Shown: in pieces, positions 8,556 to 17,391 of the stretch
How the letters are laid out: every line of letters begins with the position of its first letter
Numbering within the stretch: position 1 is the first letter of the stretch
Assembly: GCA_900543715.1 (NCBI GenBank)
Contig: UQSX01000002.1
Location: 40,427 to 104,426, forward strand
DNA from: an uncultured Blautia sp.
Lineage (GTDB): Bacteria; Bacillota; Clostridia; Lachnospirales; Lachnospiraceae
Direction: 5' to 3'
DNA: 64,000 nucleotides
Notes under the pieces: generated by a model
Told to the model about the DNA's origin: nothing
Seen by the model: the letters and a program-made list of their open reading frames with translations, nothing else
Database searches by the model: none
Program-made: the position numbers and the translations under genes

Positions 8556-9500
8556 ATGTATAAACAACTTGGCCGCAGATTTTGGGGATATACTTATCAG
8601 GAAATGGAAAAAGACCTGGAAATATTCGCCAGGGCTTTTCCGGAAACTATGAAATTGAAAACTCTGGGAAAAACGGCAGATAAAAGGGAAATTTACTGCT
8701 TTATATTGGGACGGGCGGACGCCGGGGAAAAGATTTTCTTATTCGGTGCCATTCACGGAAGAGAATATATGACCAGCCAGCTTCTTATGGAACAGACTGC
8801 CGAATTTCTCACAAAACTGTACCGGGAAGAAACTTATAAAGGATATTCCTATAAAGAACTGCTGGAGGGAAAAGCCGTCTATGTAGTGCCTATGGCCAAC
8901 CCCGACGGAGTTACTATCAGCCAGCAGGGCCCCAGAGGGCTTAGAGATCCCCAACTTCAGAAACTGGTATGGAAGATTGGGGAGAGAGAAGGGGGAAGAA
9001 TGCCCTGCGGACCTTACTACAGAAGATGGAAGGCCAATGCCCGTGGCGTGGATCTGAACCGGAATTTTCAGGCTTTCTGGGAAGAGTACCATGATCTGAA
9101 GGGACAGCCTTCCAGGGAGGGTTACAAAGGTCAGGCCCCGGAGGATCAGGAAGAGTCTAAAGTATTGGCTGAACTGACCAGACAGGAAAAATTCCAAAGG
9201 ACAGTCAGCTATCATTCTTCTGGAGAAGTCATTTACTGGGATTTTGGACAAAAAGGTGAGTTCCGGAAAATATGCCGAAATTTTGGGGAGCGGATACAGG
9301 GGATTACAGGATACGGCCTGCCGGAAGGCTGGGATTACCTGGACCCGGCAGGCTACAAAGACTGGGCCGTAAAAGAAAGGAGGATCCCCAGCCTCACCAT
9401 TGAAATAGGAAAAGCAGAGTCTCCCCTGCCCCCTTCCGCCTTCCGGGAGATCCTCAGAAGGAACCGGGGCGTCTGGGAGGAGACGCTGCTGTCTCTGTAA
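8556..9500 (+). CDS. M14-family zinc carboxypeptidase
   Basis: A 314-residue metallopeptidase when started at ATG 8556. I prefer this to the in-frame TTG at 8541 because GAGG at 8543-8546 is correctly spaced for the ATG and a TATAAT at 8530-8535 would leave almost no leader for the TTG. The zinc ligands are His67 and Glu70 in HGREY and His220 in SYHSSGE; the catalytic Glu is Glu283 in LTIEIG. VDLNRNF is the usual substrate-carboxylate motif. There is no signal peptide. M14 proteins of this size in Firmicutes often cleave gamma-D-Glu-diaminopimelate peptides, so cell-wall peptide recycling is a reasonable inference. Confidence 0.85.
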   Translation: MYKQLGRRFWGYTYQEMEKDLEIFARAFPETMKLKTLGKTADKREIYCFILGRADAGEKIFLFGAIHGREYMTSQLLMEQTAEFLTKLYREETYKGYSYKELLEGKAVYVVPMANPDGVTISQQGPRGLRDPQLQKLVWKIGEREGGRMPCGPYYRRWKANARGVDLNRNFQAFWEEYHDLKGQPSREGYKGQAPEDQEESKVLAELTRQEKFQRTVSYHSSGEVIYWDFGQKGEFRKICRNFGERIQGITGYGLPEGWDYLDPAGYKDWAVKERRIPSLTIEIGKAESPLPPSAFREILRRNRGVWEETLLSL

Positions 9501-9531
9501 AAAGAGTTTTTCGGGATCCCTGCTATGTACA

Positions 9532-9588
9532 AAGGCTGCTGCGGTAAAAAGTATCTTACTGCCGTATCCCCTTACCGTGGCAGCCTTA
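9532..9588. repeat. Compound hairpin between the convergent M14 and MerR genes
   Basis: AAGGCTGCTGCGGTAA (9532) pairs with TTACCGTGGCAGCCTT (9573-9588) around a smaller inner hairpin. It is GC-rich with only a weak T-run, so it could be a bidirectional terminator or a decayed palindromic element. The rest of the gap, 9601-9775, shows no convincing gene. Confidence 0.45.
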
Positions 9589-9774
9589 TTAAAAGGGGAG
9601 GATAAAGTATTTCTACTTTTTCTTTGGTCGTCTGCGGAAAGCGCCACCCATTTGTGCCATCCCTCCGTGGACTATTTCTAGTATTGCCGGGAGAGGAAAA
9701 TCTATACATATTTCAGAAAAAAATTGTGGACTGTTATAAAAATAGCGATTTTGGGTAATGGCAGAGTTCCTTTT

Positions 9775-10602
9775 CTAATTATCAGAAGTTACATAAAATA
9801 AGATCTTGGTAATATACTCATTTTCGTCATAAGAAGTAATATAATCATTGATACAGAATTCGTAGGAATCTGAGCAGATTTTCAGGTTATGGCTCCGGCA
9901 GTACTCCAGGATCTTTTCATAGGAACGGCCAATGGAAAGGTAATCTCCCACATGATAGATCCCTGCGCATTTCCCGGCGGGAAGCTTACGGATATTTTCG
10001 GCTTTGTCGGTTTTCTCTATGGGAAGAAAAGCGTGGGAAGCCTCTGTATAACGACCTTCCAGGATACGCTCCAAAGGGACGACTACCCCGCATTGAAAAA
10101 ATACAGGAAGCTGTTTCTGAAAAGAATCGGAAAAGCACTGTTTGGTGGCAATGCTGATCTCCCGGAGGGTGTAAGGCTCTTCTACAGACTGGACCAGGAT
10201 GTATTGGGAGCTGATATCTTCCAGAAACACGGAGCTTTCTTTTCCCCGGAGTCCCCTGGTTTCTTCCATCTGCTGGCAGCGGTTCACCAGACGGCTTCGG
10301 ATCATGAACAGTTCCTGGATCCTGCTGTCAATGACCGAGAGCTGGTTTTTCATGGCGGCCAGACTGCTGTCAATGGTATAGTGCTGCATATGTTCTTTGA
10401 TCTCGCTGAGAGAAAAGCCGATTTTCTTCATAATGAGAATGGTATCCAGGTAGTCCAGCTGCTTGGCACTGTAGTACCGGTATCCGTTATTGGAATCTAT
10501 ATAATCGGGACGAAACAGGCCGATTTTGTCGTAGAAGATCAGGGTCTGCTTTGAAATTTTCTGATATCTGGCTACTTCGCCGATGGAAAATAAATTCTCC
10601 AT
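9775..10602 (-). CDS. MerR-family regulator with GyrI/BmrR-type effector domain
   Basis: A 275-residue regulator. The start at 10602 is set by AAAGGAGG; the upstream in-frame extension is not needed. The N-terminal winged helix carries FSIGEVARYQKISKQTLIFY and NGYRYYS, the classical MerR DNA-binding signature, followed by a dimerisation coiled coil (residues 80-120) and an approximately 155-residue C-terminal domain like the ligand domains of BmrR/BltR. These proteins bind hydrophobic cations or similar ligands and activate promoters with overlong spacers. Such a promoter lies in the divergent gap to the YitT-type gene. Confidence 0.85.
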   Translation of the reverse strand: MENLFSIGEVARYQKISKQTLIFYDKIGLFRPDYIDSNNGYRYYSAKQLDYLDTILIMKKIGFSLSEIKEHMQHYTIDSSLAAMKNQLSVIDSRIQELFMIRSRLVNRCQQMEETRGLRGKESSVFLEDISSQYILVQSVEEPYTLREISIATKQCFSDSFQKQLPVFFQCGVVVPLERILEGRYTEASHAFLPIEKTDKAENIRKLPAGKCAGIYHVGDYLSIGRSYEKILEYCRSHNLKICSDSYEFCINDYITSYDENEYITKILFYVTSDN

Positions 10603-10672
10603 ACTGCCTCCTTTAAACAGAATACTCCGGGATGAAAACACTGGCTGTGCAAAAATTTTTGCCCCGGATCTC

Positions 10673-10703
10673 TTGACATTATAGTTACTATATCCTTTAT
10701 TAT
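10673..10703 (+). promoter_or_regulatory. Stretched MerR-type promoter with palindromic operator
   Basis: TTGACA (10673-10678) and TATTAT (10698-10703) are separated by 19 bp instead of 17. Between them lies a perfect 13-bp palindrome, TATAGTTACTATA (10680-10692). This is the textbook MerR-family arrangement, in which the activator untwists the spacer. It faces the YitT-type gene, whose GTG begins 37 bp downstream. Confidence 0.8.
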
Positions 10704-10739
10704 AAAGTTCCAGAAGAGAAAACACAAGGAGGCGTTTTT

Positions 10740-11411
10740 GTGAAGACAAACTGGTTGTTGACTATAAGAAATAAACTCACAGAGGGACTCACCTGGAAAA
10801 AAATCCTTTTGATCATACTGGGGGCAGGAATCTGTACCTTTGGCATACACAATATCCACCAGCGCACGGGGATCACAGAAGGCGGGGTTATCGGTATGAT
10901 GCTCCTGGTAGAGCGGTGGCTGGGGATCTCCCCTTCGGCCATCACTTCGGTTCTGGATATTTCCTGTTATCTGCTGGCTTTTAAATATCTGGGAGGACAG
11001 TTTATCAAGATTTCCATGATCTCTACGTTAAGTGTATCCCTGTTCTATAAATTCTGGGAATTCTTTCCCCCTATGCTGCCGGATCTGTCGGAATATCCCC
11101 TGGCGGCGGCTGTGGCAGGAGGACTTTTCGTGGGAATCGGCGTAGGGATCATTGTCCGTCAGGGAGGCTCCAGCGGCGGTGACGACGCCCTGGCCCTGAC
11201 CATATCCAGAGTGACCCGCTGGCGGTTGTCCCGGTCTTATCTTTTTACAGATTTGGTAGTCCTGGGACTTTCTCTGACTTATATCCCGGTTTTACGGATT
11301 GCTTTTTCACTGATTACAGTTACGATCTCTTCTTTCCTCATCGATCTGGTACAGAACTTTGGGAAGGACAAGATATCCGAAACGTCCAAGGTCCAGGCTC
11401 AGGGAGAATAG
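10740..11411 (+). CDS. YitT-family (DUF161) membrane protein
   Basis: A 223-residue protein started by GTG with AAGGAGG eight bases upstream. It has five or six hydrophobic segments and the conserved family motif RQGGSSGGDDALAL near residues 140-153, typical of YitT/YczE membrane proteins of unknown function. The usual C-terminal DUF2179 domain is absent, so it is a short form. The divergent MerR regulator and the stretched promoter make it the likely sole target of that regulator. A transport role is possible but unproven. Confidence 0.8.
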   Translation: MKTNWLLTIRNKLTEGLTWKKILLIILGAGICTFGIHNIHQRTGITEGGVIGMMLLVERWLGISPSAITSVLDISCYLLAFKYLGGQFIKISMISTLSVSLFYKFWEFFPPMLPDLSEYPLAAAVAGGLFVGIGVGIIVRQGGSSGGDDALALTISRVTRWRLSRSYLFTDLVVLGLSLTYIPVLRIAFSLITVTISSFLIDLVQNFGKDKISETSKVQAQGE

Positions 11412-11445
11412 AACAGGATAATAGAAAATTATAATGAAAATATAC

Positions 11446-11495
11446 TAATGAATATTCATTAATATCTTGCATTTTAAATTTTTTTTGCATATACT
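11446..11495 (+). promoter_or_regulatory. Promoter and palindrome of the Phd/YefM-RelE locus
   Basis: TTGCAT (11467-11472), a 17-bp spacer and TATACT (11490-11495). Immediately upstream is a perfect 16-bp palindrome, TAATGAATATTCATTA (11446-11461). Antitoxins of this class autorepress through such dyads, so it is a candidate operator. Confidence 0.6.
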
Positions 11496-11527
11496 TATAG
11501 TAAAGAAAAAGAAATGAGGTGTTAATA

Positions 11528-11851
11528 ATGGCAAACGCAGCAAACATTCTGCAGAGTTTGGTTCCGATTTCTCAGTTCAATAAAGGAAAGGCAGCTCAGA
11601 TATTTGACAGGCTTCGTACAGAAAAAGAACTGATCGTGCTGAAGAATAACCAGCCTTCCGCAGTTATTTTGTCGCCGGAAGAATATACACGGCTTACAGA
11701 GATTGAAGAGGACTATATGCTGCTTCTTGAAGCAAACAGCAGACTTGAAGCAAATGGGGATAAACCAGGCATTTCTTTTACGAATGTACTTAATGATCAG
11801 GGTATCAGTGAATCCGATATTGATGATGCAGAGGAAGTGGTTATCGAATGA
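11528..11851 (+). CDS. Type II antitoxin, Phd/YefM family
   Basis: A 107-residue protein. GAGG at 11516-11519 is spaced for the ATG at 11528 rather than the GTG at 11519. The N-terminal half has the Phd/YefM fold signature: LVPISQFNKGKAAQIFDRL, then LIVLKNNQPSAVILSPEEY. The C-terminal acidic tail would wrap the toxin. Its last bases overlap the toxin start (ATGA, 11848-11851), so the pair was translationally coupled. The toxin is now disrupted, leaving this antitoxin as a likely orphan. Confidence 0.85.
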   Translation: MANAANILQSLVPISQFNKGKAAQIFDRLRTEKELIVLKNNQPSAVILSPEEYTRLTEIEEDYMLLLEANSRLEANGDKPGISFTNVLNDQGISESDIDDAEEVVIE

Positions 11852-12305
11852 TTTGGAGTATTGAAGTTATTCCTGCGAGCAACGAGCCAAGCGGGCATGC
11901 TTGCATGTCCATTTGGCGACTGCCGCAAGGGTCAAATACCCCGATGCTTGCATTGCTATAAGTTTGGTGCCCCGTATGCTTGCATCGGGGTATTTGACTG
12001 AAGAAGCAGAAAATGATTTAAAAAAACTGGATCATTCTGTTCAGCTCCAAGTCTTAAAAGGAATCCGAAAAGTAAGCCAGAATCCTCTTCCTGTGCAGGA
12101 GGGAGGCTATGGGAAACCTTTAGGAAACAGAACTGGAAATAATCTGACAAATCTTCTGAAAATAAAGTTTCGGAATCTGGGGATCAGGGTTGTATATAAG
12201 ACGATCCAGATTGACGGTATAATGAAGATTATTGTTATTTCAGCAAGAACGGATGAACAGGTATACAAAGAAGCAGGAAAACGCCGGGAAAAGTACGATT
12301 TGTAG
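11848..12305 (+). pseudogene. RelE/ParE-type toxin gene interrupted by a palindromic repeat
   Basis: The first nine codons (MIWSIEVIP, starting in the antitoxin stop overlap) are the normal N-terminus of a RelE-type toxin. From 12000 onward the toxin resumes as EEAENDLKKLDHSVQ and continues through RVVYKTIQID to the stop at 12305. Between them lie 125 bp (11875-11999) that carry stop codons in the original frame and shift the frame by two. A downstream-frame ATG inside the insert (11901 or 11975 area) could allow an N-terminally altered product lacking the first beta strand. Most likely the toxin is inactive. Confidence 0.75.
11875..11999 (+). repeat. 125-bp two-hairpin palindromic element inserted in the toxin gene
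   Basis: Two adjacent hairpins. In the first, GCCAAGCGGGCATGC pairs (with G-U wobbles) with GCATGTCCATTTGGC. In the second, GTCAAATACCCCGATGC pairs perfectly with GCATCGGGGTATTTGAC (17 bp). Both loops carry a GCTTGCAT core. It encodes no protein. The structure resembles REP/MITE-type repeats. No second copy was seen in this window. Confidence 0.75.
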
Positions 12306-12329
12306 AATGACTTTATCCTTAAAAATATC

Positions 12330-12357
12330 TTGCCTTTTCCATGAGAACTCCCATAAT
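12330..12357 (+). promoter_or_regulatory. Candidate promoter of the two-component/ABC operon
   Basis: TTGCCT at 12330-12335, a 16-bp spacer and CATAAT at 12352-12357, lying 23 bp before the response regulator start. Confidence 0.35.
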
Positions 12358-12380
12358 AGTAGTTGGAGGAAAAGGAGATT

Positions 12381-13058
12381 ATGAACAAGATTCTGATTTT
12401 AGAAGACGACAGAAAATTAAATGACGGGATCCGGCTGGCTCTCAGAAGGGAAGACTGTACTTTTCTCCAGTGCCAGACCATAGAAGAGGCCCGGGAACTG
12501 CTGAAGAAAGAAAAAGTCCGGCTGATCCTTCTGGATCTGAACCTTCCGGACGGAAACGGACTGGATTTTCTTCAGGAGATCCGGGCAAAGAGCGCCGTGC
12601 CGGTGATCATCATTACCGCCAATAATATGGAAACGGATATTGTTATGGGGCTGGAGCTGGGGGCCAATGACTATATTACCAAGCCTTTCAGCCTGATGGT
12701 TTTAAGAGCCAGGGCAGGAGTACAGTTAAGACAGCAGGATATGTCCGGGCAGACACTGTATCAGGAAGGCCCTTTTTCCTTTGATTTTCAGCGGCTGGTC
12801 TTTCAGGTGAGAGGCAGGGAAGTAGAGTTCAGCAAGACAGAACAGCGGCTTCTGAGAAAACTGCTGGAGAACAAAGGCGCTACTTTAAAGAGGACCTATC
12901 TTATTGATGAAGTATGGAGCGGAGATACAGAATTTGTAGATGAACATGCCCTGACAGTGGCTATCAAGCGGCTGAGGGACAAGATCGAGGAAGACAGTAA
13001 AAATCCCAGATACATCAAAACAGTATACGGGATCGGATATACCTGGGCGGCACAGTGA
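12381..13058 (+). CDS. OmpR/PhoB-type response regulator
   Basis: A 225-residue regulator. ATG 12381 is preferred to the upstream TTG because the purine-rich GGAGGAAAAGGAG lies just before it. The receiver domain carries the phosphoacceptor Asp52 in LILLDLNLPDGNG, the conserved Lys in ITKPFS, and an EDD acidic pocket near the N-terminus. The C-terminal winged helix ends RYIKTVYGIGYTW. One base separates its stop from the histidine kinase ATG. It probably controls the ABC transporter 1 kb downstream. Confidence 0.92.
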   Translation: MNKILILEDDRKLNDGIRLALRREDCTFLQCQTIEEARELLKKEKVRLILLDLNLPDGNGLDFLQEIRAKSAVPVIIITANNMETDIVMGLELGANDYITKPFSLMVLRARAGVQLRQQDMSGQTLYQEGPFSFDFQRLVFQVRGREVEFSKTEQRLLRKLLENKGATLKRTYLIDEVWSGDTEFVDEHALTVAIKRLRDKIEEDSKNPRYIKTVYGIGYTWAAQ

Positions 13059-13059
13059 T

Positions 13060-13989
13060 ATGGAAATGATAATATTTGGAACAGGAATGCTTGTTTTGGC
13101 AGCAGGGGTCTGCCTTTATGGAAGACAGAAAGAGCGGCGGCTTCTGGAACGGCTGGAGTCTATGCTGGAAAAGGCCAGGAGTGGGAGTTTCCGCCAGGAA
13201 GAGATTGATGAGACCATGGTATCCTCTGTGGAAAATTCCATGGCCCGCTTTCTGGAGGACATCAGACTGGCAGAAGAAAATCTGAATCAGCGCAAAGAGC
13301 GGGTACAGACCATGATATCGGATATTTCCCATCAGACAGCTATACCCATTTCCAATATCCTGGTATACAGCCAGCTTCTGGAAGAGGACTGTACAGATCC
13401 TCAGATGAGAGAATATGGGACGGTGATCCGCCAGCAGGGAGAAAAGCTTCAGTTTCTCCTGGATTCCCTGGTGAAGATATCCAGGCTGGAAAACGGGATC
13501 ATACAGACAGTTCCTCAAAAAGGGGAGCTAGGTGAACTGGCCTGCCAGGTAAAAAGCCTTATGGAACAGAAAGCCGGAGAGAAACAGATATCCCTTGAGG
13601 TAAAATCGGGGAAAGAAAAGGTCTATGCCTGGTTTGACCGGAAGTGGACCAGGGAAGCACTGATGAATCTGGCGGATAACGCAGTGAAATATACGCCGGC
13701 AGGTGGAAAAGTCACTATGGAAGTGGTTTCTTACAGCCTGTTTTCCAGGATCGACGTCCGGGATACGGGGATCGGAATAGAAGAGGAAGAACTGCCGGAG
13801 ATCTTTCAAAGGTTTTACCGGAGCCGGGACGTCTTTTCAGAGGAAGGGGTAGGCCTGGGCCTGTATCTGGCAAGAGAAATTGTCAGAAGCCAGGGAGGAT
13901 ATATCAAGGTTTCTTCAAAGAAAGGGGAGGGAAGTGTCTTTTCCGTATTTCTTCCCAGTGAAAAAAGAGAAAATGTCTCCAGACTGTGA
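13060..13989 (+). CDS. Sensor histidine kinase
   Basis: A 309-residue HisKA kinase with a single N-terminal membrane segment (residues 3-20) and almost no extracellular part, so it is unlikely to bind an external ligand by itself. His91 lies in SDISHQTAIP; the N box is NLADNAVKYTPAGG; G boxes are DTGIGI and GVGLGLYL. The small sensor next to an ABC transporter with large extracellular domains suggests that the transporter does the sensing, as known for Bce-type systems. That link is inference. Confidence 0.9.
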   Translation: MEMIIFGTGMLVLAAGVCLYGRQKERRLLERLESMLEKARSGSFRQEEIDETMVSSVENSMARFLEDIRLAEENLNQRKERVQTMISDISHQTAIPISNILVYSQLLEEDCTDPQMREYGTVIRQQGEKLQFLLDSLVKISRLENGIIQTVPQKGELGELACQVKSLMEQKAGEKQISLEVKSGKEKVYAWFDRKWTREALMNLADNAVKYTPAGGKVTMEVVSYSLFSRIDVRDTGIGIEEEELPEIFQRFYRSRDVFSEEGVGLGLYLAREIVRSQGGYIKVSSKKGEGSVFSVFLPSEKRENVSRL

Positions 13990-14088
13990 TATTTCAGAAA
14001 CGGTCTGGAGATTTTTTTCTGCTATCCTCTCTTTAGAGAAAATCCGGGCCTTTGGGTTTGAACAGGGGACCGGGGAAAAGGAGGCATT

Positions 14089-14781
14089 ATGAAAATACTG
14101 GAAGTAAAAGATCTGAGAAAAATATACGGAAAGGGAGAGACTCTGGTGAAAGCCCTGGACGGGGTCAGCTTCTCTGTGGAGAAAGGAGAATTTCTGGCAG
14201 TGGTGGGAACCAGCGGCAGCGGAAAGTCCACCCTTCTCCATATGATGGGAGGACTGGATATTCCTACCGGCGGAACGGTGCTGATCGATGGGAAAGACCT
14301 GTCTTCCATGAAGGAGGAAGAGCTGACTATCTTCCGGCGGAGGAATATCGGCTTTGTATTCCAGAGTTATAATCTGGTCCCTATGCTGAACGTCATGGAG
14401 AATATCACCCTGCCCCTGGGGCTGGACGGCAAAAAGCCGGACAGGGAATACCTGGAAAATGTGATGGGTATGCTGGGTCTGGAAAAGAAGAAAAACAGTC
14501 TTCCCAGCCAGCTTTCCGGGGGACAGCAGCAGAGGGTGGCCATTGCCAGGGCTCTGGCGGCAAAGCCGGCCATTTTGCTGGCTGACGAGCCTACAGGGAA
14601 CCTGGACAGCCGGACCAGCCAGGATGTGCTGAGTCTGCTTAGGATCACCTGCCAGCAGTTTCACCAGACCATGGTGATGATCACCCATAATGAAGAGATC
14701 GCTCAAACTGCAGACCGGATCTTGCGCATTGAAGACGGAAAACTGGTGAAGGGAAGTGATGTCTATGATCTTGGTGAATAG
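14089..14781 (+). CDS. ABC transporter ATP-binding protein, MacB/LolD type
   Basis: A 230-residue ATPase with Walker [11 protein letters not shown]-loop VFQSYNL, signature LSGGQQQR, Walker [13 protein letters not shown] and H-loop MITHN. AAAAGGAGG precedes the ATG. Its 3' end overlaps the permease gene by more than 20 bases. The combination points to the MacB/FtsX mechanotransmission class, which often confers resistance to peptide antibiotics in Firmicutes. Confidence 0.92.
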   Translation: MKILEVKDLRKIYGKGETLVKALDGVSFSVEKGEFLAVVGTSGSGKSTLLHMMGGLDIPTGGTVLIDGKDLSSMKEEELTIFRRRNIGFVFQSYNLVPMLNVMENITLPLGLDGKKPDREYLENVMGMLGLEKKKNSLPSQLSGGQQQRVAIARALAAKPAILLADEPTGNLDSRTSQDVLSLLRITCQQFHQTMVMITHNEEIAQTADRILRIEDGKLVKGSDVYDLGE

Positions 14782-17281
14782 CAGAAAGACCATCTGGCTT
14801 CTGACCAGGCGTTTTCTGAAGATCAACCGGGGGAGAAATATTATTGCGGTCCTGGCGGTGGTCATGACTGCGGTAATGTTTACCGCTTCTTTTACCGCAG
14901 CAGTTTCTGTGCTCCGCTCCACTATGAATCAGGAAATGCGGACCAGTATGGATTCCAGCCAGCTCTCTATCCAGGACCTTACAGAAGAACAGTTCCGTCA
15001 GATCAGCCAGTATGACAAGATCAAAGAGATGGGCTACACGATCTTTCTGTCGTTGGCGGAAAATGAAGAGCTGCAGACCATCTCCACAGAAATCCGTTAT
15101 GCAGATGAAAACGGGGCCAGGAGTTATCAGTGCCTGCCTACCCAAGGAACTCTCCCCCAGGGGGAGAAGGAGGCTGCTGTCAGCACCATTGTTCTGGATC
15201 TGCTGGGTGTACCTCACAAGATCGGCAGTACCGTGACTCTTACCTATAGTGCTTCGGGGAAACAGATTACAGAGGATTTCCGGCTCAGCGGTTTCTGGGA
15301 AGGAGATCCTTTGCCAAAGGCCCAGATGGTGTGGGTTTCCAGAGATTACTGTCTGGCCCATATGAAAACCGCCACAGAGGAGTCCATTGCAATGGGAGAT
15401 TTTGAGGGGGACTATAATCTGAGTCTGTGGTTTGACAATATCTTTAAGCTGAACCAGTATAAGGAAGAGATCGAGGAACTTTATCATGTTTCGGATACTC
15501 CCGCCAGGATGGATATTCCCCCGGCTTATGACAGGCTTTTCGGAGAAGACGGTTTTCCTTTTGCCACGGTAGGGGCAGTAATTTTTCTGGTCTTCCTGTC
15601 CGGTTATCTGATCATTTATAACGTGTTTCAGATATCGGTAAAAAATGATATCCGGGCCTATGGGCTTCTGAAGAATATCGGGACTACGGGAAGGCAGTTA
15701 AAGGGGATCGTCCGAAGGCAGGCCCTGCTCCTGTCCGGAATAGGGATTCCCATTGGCCTGCTCCTTGGGTGGCTGGCTGGCAGGGCCATGGTGCCTTATC
15801 TTATGGAATCGGAACTGGGGGCAGAATCCCCGGAAGTTCTGGTCAGTACCAGTCCCTGGATCTTTCTGACTGCCGTTCTTTTCTCCCTGGCTACGGTCTA
15901 TATTGCCTGTATGCGTCCCTGCCATATTGTAGCGAAAGTGTCTCCTGTGGAAGCGGTGCGGATGACGGAAGGATCTGCCCGGAACCGGGAAAGAAAAGGC
16001 CATAAGGTCACTCCGGGAATCATGGCCCTGGAAAATATGAAAAGGACCTGGAAGAAATCTGTACTGGTGGTGTTATCCCTGACCCTTCCCATCTTCCTTC
16101 TGAACTGTATCTATACAATACAGAAAGGGTTTGATTTTGACATTTATATAGATACTTATATTTCTTCGGACTTTAAGATCACAGGATCCGGAACTATGGC
16201 GCAGTATGCCGATCTGAATGCACTGACTCCCGAGATATTAGGGGATATCCGGAGTCAGGAAGGCATAGAAAGCCTGGCCTGTGTCTATGACACGGAGGAA
16301 CTCCATCTCTTAAGCGAGAAAGAGTATAAGATTCTGGAAAATATGATGGATCTTGCAGAAAAAGAAAAAATTTATGACAGCGCCTGGGCAAAAGAAGAGA
16401 GAAAGCGTCTGGAAAGCAGACAGACACCCTCCCATGTATTGGGAATCAACCAGGCGGCCTTTGAGAAAATGGAATTTCTGGACAGCTCCTGTACCTGGCA
16501 GGAATTTACACAGGGAGACTATGTGATCGTTTCCGCCAGTATCTACGGCTTTGGGGGATATTCAGAACCGGGGGATAGGATCACCCTTGAGATCGAAGGA
16601 CAGAAGAGAGAGTTCCAGGTTCTGGGGGTGGGGGCTATGCCTTATGATCTGGAGTATCCTTTTGGAGCAGGTACTTATTATGATATTTCTTTTTACCTTC
16701 CGGAAGAGACTTATCTTCAGATGGGAGGAAATCCGGGGGCGATGACTGTGGGGATTGAGGCAGAGGAAGGAGAGGAGAAAGTACTTGGAAAATGGCTGGA
16801 AGACTATCTGGCTGATAAGCCTCAGCTTCTCATGGACTCCCGCATGGAACTGGAGCAGCAGTGCAGCCAGTTTGCCGGAAAATATATGCTGATCCTGGGA
16901 CTTTTATGCGGGGTGCTGTTTGTCATCGGCGTACTGAACTTTTTCAATACTTCGGCGGTGTCTGTGATCAGCAGGAAAAAGGAACTGTCTTTGCTGGAAG
17001 CGGTAGGAATGACCAGAAAGCAGGTTCTGAGAATGCTGTGCACCGAAGGCGGGGTCTATTTCCTGGCAGCTCTTCTGCTTGCGGATACAGCAGGAATACC
17101 TCTGATGAGAGAAGTGATCGCAAGGACCGCAGGCAGGAGTTTCTTCTTTACCTATCACCCTTCCATAGCGGTCAGCCTTCTGGCCATTCCCCTTCTGGCC
17201 CTTATAGCCTGGGGAGTTCCCAGATATCATTACCGGAAAATGTGCCGGGAAACTGTTGTGGAGCGGATCAGGGAAGAGTAG
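14759..17281 (+). CDS. ABC transporter permease, FtsX/MacB type
   Basis: An approximately 840-residue permease. Several starts are possible in the overlap (GTG 14756, ATG 14759, ATG 14765). TM1 (about residues 25-50) is followed by an approximately 230-residue extracellular domain, three membrane segments, a central TM near residue 435, a second extracellular domain of about 260 residues, and three final segments. It is thus two FtsX-like modules in one chain. This differs from BceB, which has ten TMs and one large loop. Together with the ATPase and two-component genes it forms a probable envelope-stress or peptide-resistance unit. Confidence 0.85.
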   Translation: MSMILVNSRKTIWLLTRRFLKINRGRNIIAVLAVVMTAVMFTASFTAAVSVLRSTMNQEMRTSMDSSQLSIQDLTEEQFRQISQYDKIKEMGYTIFLSLAENEELQTISTEIRYADENGARSYQCLPTQGTLPQGEKEAAVSTIVLDLLGVPHKIGSTVTLTYSASGKQITEDFRLSGFWEGDPLPKAQMVWVSRDYCLAHMKTATEESIAMGDFEGDYNLSLWFDNIFKLNQYKEEIEELYHVSDTPARMDIPPAYDRLFGEDGFPFATVGAVIFLVFLSGYLIIYNVFQISVKNDIRAYGLLKNIGTTGRQLKGIVRRQALLLSGIGIPIGLLLGWLAGRAMVPYLMESELGAESPEVLVSTSPWIFLTAVLFSLATVYIACMRPCHIVAKVSPVEAVRMTEGSARNRERKGHKVTPGIMALENMKRTWKKSVLVVLSLTLPIFLLNCIYTIQKGFDFDIYIDTYISSDFKITGSGTMAQYADLNALTPEILGDIRSQEGIESLACVYDTEELHLLSEKEYKILENMMDLAEKEKIYDSAWAKEERKRLESRQTPSHVLGINQAAFEKMEFLDSSCTWQEFTQGDYVIVSASIYGFGGYSEPGDRITLEIEGQKREFQVLGVGAMPYDLEYPFGAGTYYDISFYLPEETYLQMGGNPGAMTVGIEAEEGEEKVLGKWLEDYLADKPQLLMDSRMELEQQCSQFAGKYMLILGLLCGVLFVIGVLNFFNTSAVSVISRKKELSLLEAVGMTRKQVLRMLCTEGGVYFLAALLLADTAGIPLMREVIARTAGRSFFFTYHPSIAVSLLAIPLLALIAWGVPRYHYRKMCRETVVERIREE

Positions 17282-17322
17282 GATTTGAGGTGTTCTTTTC
17301 GATAGAAAAGCAGACGGTTGTG

Positions 17323-17331
17323 TGGTATACT
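17323..17331 (+). promoter_or_regulatory. Extended -10 promoter of the MNT gene
   Basis: TGGTATACT fits an extended -10 (TGnTATACT). No good -35 is present. It lies about 60 bp before the nucleotidyltransferase gene. Confidence 0.4.
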
Positions 17332-17391
17332 AAAAAACAGGCAGAGAAAGTAATCCTATTTTGAGATTATATATCCGGGAGGTCTGAGACT

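Noticed and set aside
9532..9588. Compound hairpin as a tRNA
   Set aside because: No anticodon arm, T-loop or acceptor pairing pattern.
9650..9700. Micropeptide MAQMGGAFRRRPKKK on the minus strand
   Set aside because: It has a GGAGG nearby, but no promoter, no known family and only 15 codons; it may be chance sequence in the merR 3' region.
11875..11999. Element in the toxin gene as a member of the 39211/42310 family
   Set aside because: No shared sequence, different ends and different loop motif (GCTTGCAT).
12381..17281. First two-component/ABC cluster as a Bce module
   Set aside because: The permease has two large extracellular domains in a duplicated FtsX layout and the kinase is not BceS-like; only the system at 32873-37970 has BceB topology.
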